A DNA stretch of 64,000 bases from CBDANW01 sp965197825 (GTDB lineage: Bacteria; Acidobacteriota; Vicinamibacteria; Marinacidobacterales; DATDRI01), in contig CBDANW010000003.1 in NCBI GenBank assembly GCA_965197825.1, forward strand, positions 310,001 to 374,000, written 5' to 3'. The stretch's first letter is position 1. The number at the start of each line of letters is the position of its first letter. This document shows, piece after piece, positions 32,921-40,846 of the stretch. A program made the translations under genes and the position numbers. The notes under the pieces were generated by a model. The model did not search any database. It was not told where the DNA came from and saw only the letters and a list, made by a program, of their open reading frames with translations.

Positions 32921-33837
32921 AGTCGTACCAGGAGCGACGACAAGATGGCAGGCGGCGAATTGTCCCTCGCCGATCTCGGCAAGTGGCGGCTCTTCGCTCC
33001 GGCAGCGCTCCACCGCGACCGGGCACCGCGGGTGGAATCGGCAGCCCCGGGGCGGATGAGAGGTGACGGCTGTTTATTTCCCGGCAACGTTATCTGAGAG
33101 CTCGGTTTTTCCTTTTGGGGATCCGGCTCGGGAACGGAGGCCAGAAGGGCCTGAGTATAAGGATGAAGGGGATTCTCGTAGAGAAGCGTGGTGGGGGCGG
33201 TTTCCACGATCTTCCCGAGGTACATGACCGCAACGCGATCGCTGATGTGCCGCACGATGCGTAAGTCGTGGGTGATGAAAAGATACGACAGGCGAAGCTT
33301 TTCCTGGAGCTCGATGAAGAGGTTCAGGATCTGCGCCTGAACGGAGACGTCGAGGGAGCTGACGGGCTCGTCGGCGACGAGGAAGCTCGGGTCGAGCGCC
33401 AGGGCGCGCGCGATGCCGATTCTTTGTCGCTGGCCGCCGCTGAATTCATGAGGGTATCGGGAGCCCGCCTTGGGATCGATGCTGACCAATTGCAGTAGTG
33501 CCTCCATTTTCTCCGTTCGTTCTTGCCGAGTACCCACGTTGTGGATTTCGAGGGGCTCGGTGACGATCGAGCCGACCGTCATGCGCGGGTTCAACGCGCC
33601 GGAGGAATCCTGGAAGACGATCTGAGCCTTGCGGCGCAGCTGGCGGAGCGACCGCGGGTCGAGAGCGAGCACATCCTGGCCTTCGAAGCGAATCTCGCCG
33701 GAAGTGGGCTCCACCAGCCTCAAGACGCAGCGGCCGGTGGTGGTTTTCCCGGAGCCGGATTCACCCACCAGCGAAAGGGTCTCGCCGGACCGAATCGTGA
33801 AACTCACTCCGTCGACCGCTCGAACGCAAGCGGACAC
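32902..33837 (-). CDS. oppF: Oligopeptide/dipeptide ABC transporter ATPase, OppF/DppF-like (short N-terminus, C-terminal frameshift)
   Basis: Walker A GESGSGKTTTGR, Q-loop IVFQDSSGALNPRM, signature EFSGGQRQRIGIARAL, Walker B FLVADEPVSSLDVSV and H-loop FITHDLRIV are all present. The usual first 15-25 residues before VRAVDGVSF are missing. The only start I find is GTG 33837, inside oppD. Near 33055 the frame slips: in the next frame the normal OppF end appears (RGCRFHPRCPVAVERCR, GEGQFAACHLV) and stops at 32918-32920. The listed frame instead ends in an Arg/Ser-rich tail at 32902. It would power peptide uptake with OppD, but no permease genes are in view. Confidence 0.78.
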   Translation of the reverse strand: MSACVRAVDGVSFTIRSGETLSLVGESGSGKTTTGRCVLRLVEPTSGEIRFEGQDVLALDPRSLRQLRRKAQIVFQDSSGALNPRMTVGSIVTEPLEIHNVGTRQERTEKMEALLQLVSIDPKAGSRYPHEFSGGQRQRIGIARALALDPSFLVADEPVSSLDVSVQAQILNLFIELQEKLRLSYLFITHDLRIVRHISDRVAVMYLGKIVETAPTTLLYENPLHPYTQALLASVPEPDPQKEKPSSQITLPGNKQPSPLIRPGAADSTRGARSRWSAAGAKSRHLPRSARDNSPPAILSSLLVRLSALYQ

Positions 33838-34751
33838 CGCGGGGCGAAGGCGCAACCGGGAGTGAGCGCGGCGAGATCGGGTACGGTCCCTGGGATTCCT
33901 TGAAGCTTCTTCTTGCCGGTAGAGCCGGCTGAGCCTGCTGAATCTGTAGAGCCGGAAGCGTCCGGAAGGGAGCGCAGGAGCCCTGTGGTATACGGGTGCT
34001 TGGGATCGTGAAAGATGAAGCCCACAGGCGCCTCTTCGACGATCCGACCGGCGTACATCACGGCCACACGATCCGCGTGCTGAGCGATCACGCCGAGGTC
34101 GTGGCTTACCAAGAGGATCGCCAGGTGGAATTCCTCCTTGAGTCGCTCGAGGAGCTCGAGAATCTGTGCCTGGACGGTGACGTCGAGCGCACTGGTCGGC
34201 TCGTCGGCGATGATGAGATCGGGAGAGCAGGCGATGGCCATCGCGATCGAGACTCTTTGCTTCATGCCGCCGCTCATTTGATGTGGATAGTCTCTTGCGC
34301 GCACGGCGGGATCGGGGATCCCCACCGCCCCGAGTAGCTCGACCGCCTCTTGCCAGGCCTCTTGCCGGCCCATGCCCCGGTGGATTCGAAGAGGCTCGGC
34401 GACGTGCGTGCCGATGGTGAGAACGGGGTTCAACGCCGCCGAGGGATCTTGGAAGATGAGCGCGATCTCTCTTCCACGAACGTGACGAATAGCCTCGTTG
34501 GACAAGCGAAGAAGATCCTGGCCCTTCCAAAGTACTTCGCCCTTCACGATCCGCCCCGGCGGCGGTACCAACCGAAGGAGGCTATAGGCCAGCGTGGATT
34601 TTCCGCATCCAGACTCCCCGACGAGGCCCAACGTTTCGACGGGCGCTATCTTCAGATGGACATCGTCGAGAGCGCGAACCGGCCGTTGGGGCTCTGCGGG
34701 CGTGTCGAACTGAACCGAGAGTCCTCGGATCTCGAGCAGCGCTTCGTTCAA
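33804..34751 (-). CDS. oppD: Oligopeptide/dipeptide ABC transporter ATPase, OppD/DppD-like (C-terminus truncated)
   Basis: About 315 residues from a TTG at 34751 (AAGGAT in front; no ATG gives the family N-terminus LLEIRGLSVQFDTP). Walker A GESGCGKSTLAY, Q-loop LIFQDPSAALNPVL, signature QMSGGMKQRVSIAMAI, Walker B LIIADEPTSALDVTV, H-loop LVSHDLGVI. The Cys-rich OppD tail begins (CAFAPRCPLAFER) but stops at STE, about 20 residues early, inside the oppF start. This looks like a deletion that removed the oppD end and the oppF beginning. Ten bp separate it from the DinB gene upstream, so all are one operon. Confidence 0.85.
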   Translation of the reverse strand: MNEALLEIRGLSVQFDTPAEPQRPVRALDDVHLKIAPVETLGLVGESGCGKSTLAYSLLRLVPPPGRIVKGEVLWKGQDLLRLSNEAIRHVRGREIALIFQDPSAALNPVLTIGTHVAEPLRIHRGMGRQEAWQEAVELLGAVGIPDPAVRARDYPHQMSGGMKQRVSIAMAIACSPDLIIADEPTSALDVTVQAQILELLERLKEEFHLAILLVSHDLGVIAQHADRVAVMYAGRIVEEAPVGFIFHDPKHPYTTGLLRSLPDASGSTDSAGSAGSTGKKKLQGIPGTVPDLAALTPGCAFAPRCPLAFERSTE

Positions 34752-34761
34752 AGCGAAATCC

Positions 34762-35385
34762 TTACCGGCGACTCCGCTTGGTCTTCTTGCGAGCGGTCTT
34801 CTTAGGACTCTTCTTGCGTTGCGACTTCCTGCCGGCTGTTTTCTTGCGAGAGCGCGCTTTCTTCTTGGGTCTTTTCCTCCGCGCGCCGTTTCCGAGCGCG
34901 GAGGCGATCCGCTCGACCTGAGAGGTGTGATTCCGATCATGATAAGCGAGATGGACCACCATTTCCCTGAGGCTGATGTTTCCGTACTCCGGGTGAGGGG
35001 ATACCTGGGTCCAGACACCTTTCGGTAGGACTTTGAGCAGTGCCAGGTTGTGTTTTCGTAGTGCGACAAAGCTTTCGAGGGTGGGTTCGAGCGGCTGTTT
35101 TCGGTAGTGGAGCTCCTTCGCCCAGACCTCCTGATCGAAGGCTGCTAGCGGCGTGCCGGGCTCAGCCGCGATCCTACGGTAGCGAAAGCCATCGATGATC
35201 TCGCAATCGTTGAGGTGGGCGATGATCTCCTTCGCCGACCACTTGCCGCGCACCGGGCGGGCGACTGCGTTTTTCGGAGACAACGAGGACGCAAGCTTCT
35301 CCAGGCGACGGGGCGTGGAGCGCAGAATCGAAAGCGCTCGGGTGTCCGTTTCGAGATGTTCTCTCTTGCATATCGGGCAAACCAT
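34762..35385 (-). CDS. DinB/YfiT-like protein with a histone-like Lys/Arg tail
   Basis: 207 residues. Residues 1-155 are a DinB-fold four-helix bundle: an N-terminal MVCPICKREHLE (possible zinc knuckle), the first metal His in KEIIAHLNDCE, and the HxxxH pair in VVHLAYHDRNHTSQV. Relatives are metal-dependent thiol transferases or hydrolases. The last 45 residues are almost entirely basic and Ala/Ser (RRKRPKKKARSRKKTAGRKS, then SPKKTARKKTKRSRR), like histone H1 tails, which is unusual for this fold. It lies 15 bp after the mutase gene and 10 bp before oppD. Confidence 0.8.
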   Translation of the reverse strand: MVCPICKREHLETDTRALSILRSTPRRLEKLASSLSPKNAVARPVRGKWSAKEIIAHLNDCEIIDGFRYRRIAAEPGTPLAAFDQEVWAKELHYRKQPLEPTLESFVALRKHNLALLKVLPKGVWTQVSPHPEYGNISLREMVVHLAYHDRNHTSQVERIASALGNGARRKRPKKKARSRKKTAGRKSQRKKSPKKTARKKTKRSRR

Positions 35386-35400
35386 GACGTGTCTCCCAGC

Positions 35401-36999
35401 TTAATTGTTCTTGTGCTCTCCGAACACAGTGCGTAGTCGATCCGAGATCTCGCCGAGCGTCGCATAGGCCTCGACCGCGACCAAGATGGGCGGCATGAGG
35501 TTGTCGTCCGTTCGTGCCGCTTTCTCGACACGCTCGAGCGCACTCGCGATCTCTTTGCCGTCACGGCGATCTCGCAGCGCGGCCAGCCGTTTCGTTTGTT
35601 GCGCTTCCACCTTCGGATCGATGGAAAAGACCTCGACCGGGACCTTTTCGTCCGAGGTGAACGCGTTCACTCCGACGACCGTCGCCTCCTTGGCATCGAG
35701 CGTCTTCTGAAACCGATAGGCGGCGTTTCGAATCTCCCCTTGGACCCATCCCGACTCGATGGCTCGCAGTGCCCCGCCCCGGCGGTCGATCTCCTCGAGA
35801 AGCTTCTCGGCTTGCTCTTGGACCGCGTTGGTTAGCGATTCGATCGCATAGGAGCCGCCGAACGGATCCGCCGTATCCGCGGCGCCGCTCTCGTAAGCCA
35901 GGACCTGCTGCGTGCGGAGGGCCAGTTCTGCTGTTTCTTTGGTGGGGAGTCCCAGCGCTTCGTCGAGAGCGTTGCAGTGAAGCGACTGCGTGCCGCCGAG
36001 CACCGCGGCCAAGGCCTGCAGTGTCGTTCGCACCACGTTGATCTTGGGCTGCTGGGCGGTGAGCGTCGAGCCGGCAGTTTGCGTATGGAAGCGCAGCATT
36101 TGAGTTCTTGGATTCTTGGAGCCGAAGCGTTCGCGCAGAATCGCGCCCCAGAGTCGACGGGCGGCACGGAACTTCGCGACTTCCTCGAGGAAATTGCGAT
36201 GCGAGTTGAAAAAAAACGATAGCCTCTCGCCGAAGTCGTCGACCCTCAAACCGGCGGCTACCGCTGCCTTGACGTACTCGATGCCGTTGGCGAGGGTGAA
36301 CGCCAGTTCCTGCGCCGCAGTCGAGCCCGCCTCGCGAATGTGATAGCCGCTGATGCTGATGGGATTGAAGCGGGGCACCGATTTGCCGCAGAACGCGATG
36401 ATGTCGGTGGTGATGCGCATGGACGCGTCGGGCGGATAGATATAGGTTCCGCGCGCCGTGTATTCCTTGAGAAGATCGTTTTGTACCGTGCCTGAGAGCT
36501 TTTCCAGGGGAACGTTCTGCTTGCGACCCACCGCGATGTAGAGTGCGAGAAGGATCGCGGCGGTGGCGTTGATGGTCATCGACGTGGACACGCGATCCAG
36601 AGGAATGCCGTCGAAAAGCGTCTCCATGTCTTCCAGGGAGTCGATCGCCACGCCCACGCGTCCCACTTCTCCCCGCGCCAGTCGATGATCGGAGTCGTAG
36701 CCGATCTGTGTCGGCAGATCGAAGGCAACTGAAATCCCGCTTTGGCCCCGATCGAGAAGGTGGCGGTAACGGCGGTTCGATTCTTCCGCGGTGGCGTAGC
36801 CCGCGTACTGGCGCATCGTCCAGAGGCGGCTTCGGTAACCCTGCGGGTGGTTGCCCCGCGTGAAGGGCGGCTCGCCGGGTTTGCCTAGCTCGCGCTGAGA
36901 GTCCCACCCTTTCAGGTGATCGGCGGCGTAGACTTCTTCGAGGGGAGCGCCCGAGCTCGTTAGGCGACGACGGATTGGCTTGCTCGTATTGTTCGGCAC
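35401..36999 (-). CDS. Methylmalonyl-CoA mutase, catalytic (large) subunit without B12 domain
   Basis: About 532 residues; interconverts methylmalonyl-CoA and succinyl-CoA (propionate metabolism). The TIM-barrel CoA-binding domain is complete: FTRGNHPQGYRSRLWTMRQY, ISVAFDLPTQIGYDSDH, DRVSTSMTINATA, SISGYHIREAGSTAAQELAF, TQTAGSTLTAQQPKINVVR and TQSLHCNALDEALGLPT. No cobalamin-binding domain follows, so a separate small subunit must exist elsewhere. Start uncertain: GTG 36999 or GTG 37017, neither with a good ribosome site. The promoter must lie in the gap shared with the divergent histidine kinase gene. Leads the operon mutase-DinB-oppD-oppF. Confidence 0.92.
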   Translation of the reverse strand: MPNNTSKPIRRRLTSSGAPLEEVYAADHLKGWDSQRELGKPGEPPFTRGNHPQGYRSRLWTMRQYAGYATAEESNRRYRHLLDRGQSGISVAFDLPTQIGYDSDHRLARGEVGRVGVAIDSLEDMETLFDGIPLDRVSTSMTINATAAILLALYIAVGRKQNVPLEKLSGTVQNDLLKEYTARGTYIYPPDASMRITTDIIAFCGKSVPRFNPISISGYHIREAGSTAAQELAFTLANGIEYVKAAVAAGLRVDDFGERLSFFFNSHRNFLEEVAKFRAARRLWGAILRERFGSKNPRTQMLRFHTQTAGSTLTAQQPKINVVRTTLQALAAVLGGTQSLHCNALDEALGLPTKETAELALRTQQVLAYESGAADTADPFGGSYAIESLTNAVQEQAEKLLEEIDRRGGALRAIESGWVQGEIRNAAYRFQKTLDAKEATVVGVNAFTSDEKVPVEVFSIDPKVEAQQTKRLAALRDRRDGKEIASALERVEKAARTDDNLMPPILVAVEAYATLGEISDRLRTVFGEHKNN

Positions 37000-37093
37000 G
37001 GAAGTCGATGCTAACACAGCACTTTGGGGCGCAACAAACTTGTCGTGTGGCTTCGCTCTTGTCGGGTTGCTCCAAAGGACTATACTTCGTGGC

Positions 37094-38505
37094 ATGAGCC
37101 AAGTGGGCACCGCTCCGCATGAGAAGACGGCGGAGCAACTGCTCCGAGCGCGCGAGGCGCAGGGTCTCGTATGGTCGATCTCCGCACGCCTGGCGTTCTA
37201 CGCCGTGTTGATCGTAGTGAGTCACGTCCTTCCGACCCGGGCCGTGGTATTCATCGTGGCGCTGTGTTTGGTGGGAGGTAGTGGCTCGATCTACAGCTTG
37301 GTGTTGGCGAGGCGGCAGGTGCACTTGCGGTTCGTGGGGTTGGCAGGAGTGGGACTCGATCTTCTCTTTCTCGGGCTCCTTCCTATCAACTGGTATCTAG
37401 TGTTCGGAGAGAGCGATCTGCCCCGCAGCTTCCTGTTGGAGACGCATTTGGAAGTGGCGAGCCTGCTCTTTATCGCCATCAACACGTTGGCCCTGCGGCC
37501 CCTTTATCCCGCGGTGGTGACGGGAGGCGCGATTCTCTTGCATCTGAGCATCCTTGGCTTCGTGCTCAGCGACCCACGGGTCGTCTTGACTCAGGACGTC
37601 GTGCATAGTCTCTCCGTAGCGGCGGTCGGCCTGCAAGAGATAGTGTTCCCGATCATTGGCATCATGGTGGCCGGCGTTTTCCTCACTTTTGTGGCTCGCG
37701 CGGCACGTCGAACTGTTTACGATGTGGTGGCGCTCGAAGCGGAGAATCTGCGCATCGTCAAAGAGCAGGCACAGCTCGTGATGGACGTGAAGATGGCAGG
37801 GCTTGCCAACTTGGTGGCGGGCGTCGCACACGAGATCAACACACCTCTCGGTGTGACGACAAGCTCGGTGGGGACCTTGGAAGCGTGCGCCTCCAAGATA
37901 GAAGACTCACTCGGGGAGAATCGCGATCTTCGTCGCGTCCTCGGAGTTCATAAGGAGAACACCGGAATCATCGGAAAGGCCGGTCAGAGGATCGGAGGGG
38001 TGGTTCAATCGCTCAAGAACTTCTCTCGCCTTGACGAAGCAGAGGTCCAGAAGGCAGACATCCGTGCCGGGCTCGACAGCACGCTCGCGCCATCCTCCCC
38101 GAGACGAAAGGCAACGCCGAGGTGGTCAAGGAGTACGAAGAAGTCCCTCCCATTCTCGGTCGCCCCAAGGAGCTCAATCAGGTTTTTATGACCATCATCA
38201 CCAACGCGTTCGAGGCGATGGGCGGCGAAGGGACGCTCCGCGTTCATGTGGCGGCCGACAACGGTCGCGTCACGGTGCAGATCGCGGATACTGGCAAGGG
38301 GATTGTGCCCGAGCAATTGGCGTCGCTCTTCGACATCGGCTTCGGGACGAAAAAGGGGAGGGTGGGTATGGGCCTCGGTCTCCCTACCGCGAAGAACGTC
38401 ATCGTTCGACACGGCGGCTCGCTCTCGGTCGAAAGCGAAGTTGGTCGAGGGACCTCGTTCCGAATTGCGCTCCCGGTCCAAGGAATAAAAGACGCCGTCC
38501 GATGA
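37094..38505 (+). pseudogene. Membrane sensor histidine kinase, split by one frameshift before the ATPase domain
   Basis: ATG 37094 begins MSQVGTAPHEKTAEQLL. Six hydrophobic segments follow (for example LAFYAVLIVVSHVL, VVFIVALCLVGGSG, VFPIIGIMVAGVFLTFV). The phospho-accepting His is in LANLVAGVAHEINTPLGVTT. At about 38085 the frame changes; the second frame continues as ILPETKGNAEVVKEYEE, NQVFMTIITNAFEAMGGEG (N box), IADTGKGIVPEQL (G1) and GMGLGLPTAKNVIVRHGG (G2). Residue conservation is full on both sides, so a single base error or a very recent mutation is likely. No response regulator is adjacent. Confidence 0.85.
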
Positions 38506-38525
38506 CGGTCTAGTGCCGTTCCAAC

Positions 38526-39047
38526 TTGTTACGGCTAAGACTCGGAGTTCCTCAATCGACCGATATCGCCTGGAGCAAGGATGGCAGCAGTTTCGTCGCG
38601 GACGGATACGGCAATTCGCGCATCGCCAAGTTCGACAAGGACGGGAACTTCGTCATGTCCTGGGGTGAGCGGGGCAGCTGGCCGGGCGACTTCAGCACCC
38701 CTCACGGTCTCGTGATCGACAACAACGACGTCGTCTATGTCGCCGACCGTGGCAACAGCCGCATCCAGGTCTTCGACACCGAGGGCAATCGGAAGGCTGT
38801 TTGGAACCTGCCGACCGCGCCCTGGACGCTCTGCCTCACCAATGGACCCGAACAGGTGATGTTCGTCGGCAGCGTGGGCCGGGTCTACAAGATGGATCTC
38901 ACCGGCAAGATCCTGGGCGCCTTCGGCCGCCGCGGCCGCATGCCCGGTACCATCGACTCCGTTCACCAGATCGCATGCCCGGATGAGAAGACCCTCTATC
39001 TCGCCCACACCTATGCCTCGCGCTTCGACAAGTGGGTCGCGGAGTAA
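38526..39047 (+). pseudogene. NHL-repeat propeller protein, C-terminal fragment
   Basis: 173 residues with repeated NHL blades (FVADGYGNSRIAKFDKDGNF, VYVADRGNSRIQVFDTEGN). They resemble the peptidyl-glycine lyase-like NHL family, which usually has about 330 residues and a signal peptide. Here the first two or three blades and the export signal are missing, and the start codon lies in a degenerate stretch just after the kinase stop. Likely a 5'-deleted gene. The end (YASRFDKWVAE) looks natural. Confidence 0.6.
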
Positions 39048-39481
39048 CCGAGGTTTCTGGACCGAAGGTCCGAGCCGTTTGTCGTCACGATTGATCACCG
39101 TACGGATACGGATAGGAGATTCCAACCGAGGGCGATCGGTTCTGGGAGGACAAATCGTCCGTAAAGCTCGGGGAGTCGAGGGCGGAAGACGCCCATCGAC
39201 AAATGGCTATGGGTCCCCCGGTGCTTCAGGAAGCCCGCCGCCTCAAGAAAACCGTCCGCTCAACGCGCTAGCTGACCAGTTAGAGGTCTATCTAAAGGGA
39301 TAGCTCAACCGCCTGGCCTGTCAACCCAAACTGTTCTCCGGACACGCTCTCCATCAAGCGGCCTTGTGGCACGGAGCTTGCTCTCCTGCAAAGCAAGAAT
39401 TAGGATAGGCCAACCATCAAAGCGTCCCACTGAAAAGGCCGGGCATCTAGGCATTCTCTATCGACAGAAAGAGAGGCAAGC
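39048..39481. other. About 430 bp with no recognisable gene
   Basis: Short open frames only, with no motif. It lies within a stretch of gene fragments and may be decayed coding sequence beyond recognition. Confidence 0.45.
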
Positions 39482-40138
39482 ATGATGCGAGGCACAGTGT
39501 CCCTGATTTTGATTTCCCTTGTTACTATCCAGCCGGTTCCCGTGGTCGCACAGGAGCCAGCTCCAAATCCCAGACTTCAGGCAATCATCAGGAACATTCC
39601 TCGGGAAGTGGAGCGGTTCTCCAAACTTCAGCCGCTGCCCATTGTGACCGCTCAAGAAGGGGGACAATCGGCACGCGAGGCCGCCGATCCGCACCATGCC
39701 GAACAGATACGAGCTAGGCTAATGGAAACACCATCCGGCACCGAACTTCACGTAACCCTCTGGGACGGGGCAAGTGCTTCACGGGCAGCCAGGAGCAATC
39801 GCCGACACCTAATTTCGGATTGCTGCACCACCGCCTCAGAGGAAGTACGCGCTATTCCTGGTCAGGAATCGGCAATGGTCGACAAGCAGTACTCTTTTGA
39901 CGAGGTGAGAGCGCTCTTCATCGGTGCCGACCCCCGAGAGATGTTGGAGGTAGGCAAGAGGATCGAGGTCCGCCTTCTCCCCGGCGACAAGGTCAACGAC
40001 CGGCTCAAGAAGTTCTGGATCCTTGGATCGAGATCGGATGGGACCTCTTTCCAATCAGGTTCTTTATTGATGATGCCCGCCAAGACCTCTGGGACATCCT
40101 CCCCTGCGAACGCTCTCTTCCCCGTCAACATCTCGTAG
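39482..40138 (+). pseudogene. Exported hypothetical protein, 3' end replaced by antisense kinase sequence
   Basis: ATG 39482 (GAAAGAGAGGC in front) gives a signal peptide (MMRGTVSLILISLVTIQPVP, then VVAQ). About 150 residues of unrecognised mature protein follow (LMETPSGTELHVTLWDG, EMLEVGKRIEVRLLPGDKV). From about 39985 on, the frame runs antisense through a Ser/Thr kinase fragment on the other strand, so the last 50 residues are not native. Confidence 0.5.
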
Positions 40139-40196
40139 AGCACGATGCCGAAAGAGAAGATGTCGGTGCGTTTATCGACCGTCTTGCGGATGCCCT
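39982..40196 (-). pseudogene. Ser/Thr protein kinase fragment (subdomains VIII-X)
   Basis: Reads GIRKTVDKRTDIFSFGIVLY, EMLTGKRAFAGEDVPEVLAG and IINKEPDWKEVPSDLDPRIQ, the C-lobe of a PknB-type kinase (DxFSFG for the conserved DxWSxG). The N-lobe, catalytic loop and everything after the C-lobe are missing. Both ends fuse to unrelated sequences: PD-(D/E)XK-like upstream, the exported protein downstream. Confidence 0.75.
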
Positions 40197-40583
40197 GAAC
40201 TTACGAAACACGTGTTGAATATGTTTAAGGGTGTTCCAGCGGCTTTCCAGATTGAGCCGCTCGTCGACGAGGTGGTCGGTCATGTCCGGCGGAACAAGTC
40301 TGATGAAATCCTGGTGGAAGTGAGCACCCGAGGCGAAAGGCTTGGCAATCATTAGCACGGCATAGGAATCCGGCCAATGCTCCCGCTGCCCCCGAAGCTC
40401 ATCGTGCAAATGACGTGCTGAAGTCTCGCTGAAGTTGCGTCTGAACTTGACCTCCACCAGAAAGGCCTCACTCACGTCTTGAGACGCTACCAACAGATCG
40501 GGCAGATGGCGGAGAGCCATGGGGAGCTTCAGCGCTTGATATTGTGCGAAAGCCTTCCGCAAGCAATCTAGTTGGGCGCTCAT
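40197..40583 (-). pseudogene. PD-(D/E)XK nuclease-like protein, 3'-truncated
   Basis: From ATG 40583 (MSAQLDCLRKAFAQYQALK) the frame reads HLPDLLVASQDVSEAFLVEV followed by KFRR: a Pro-Asp, then after 11-12 residues Glu-Val-Lys, the order of a restriction-endonuclease-like core. Then come YAVLMIAKPF and LVPPDMTDHLV. After HIQHVFRKF the frame enters out-of-frame kinase sequence and continues only by chance to 40125. Perhaps a remnant of a defence or DNA-repair gene; I cannot name the family. Confidence 0.4.
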
Positions 40584-40667
40584 CTCCGCGCTGAGGATCG
40601 ATCCGGGCCGAGCCGAGGCTTGGTGGCACCACGATGGCTCTCGGACTGGGCAACTAAAGGACATCAA

Positions 40668-40846
40668 CGGAGTCCCAGCAAACTTGGGAACAACTTGGGA
40701 ACAGAACCGCCCAAATACCCCCTAAAACCAGGGAAGAAGAGAAAGGGAAAGGCTAGATGAGCGAATAAGATACAGAACCTATCGAGAACCAGTGAATCTC
40801 GGGTTCCAGAAGCACGACATGGAGGGATCGGGCTCCTGAAGAGCTG
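40668..40846. other. Spacer, nothing recognised
   Basis: Short AT-richer stretch between the nuclease-like remnant (divergent side) and the end of the M24 peptidase gene. A 62-codon frame at 40572-40760 on the + strand is antisense to the remnant for most of its length and is not credible. Confidence 0.4.

Noticed and set aside
32902..34530. 543-codon single OppF-like protein with a long N-terminus
   Set aside because: The first 230 codons are an out-of-frame reading of oppD; OppF similarity begins only at about 33830.
35561..37324. 587-codon frame overlapping methylmalonyl-CoA mutase
   Set aside because: Arg/Ser/Gly-rich out-of-frame reading of the mutase gene on the same strand; no motifs.
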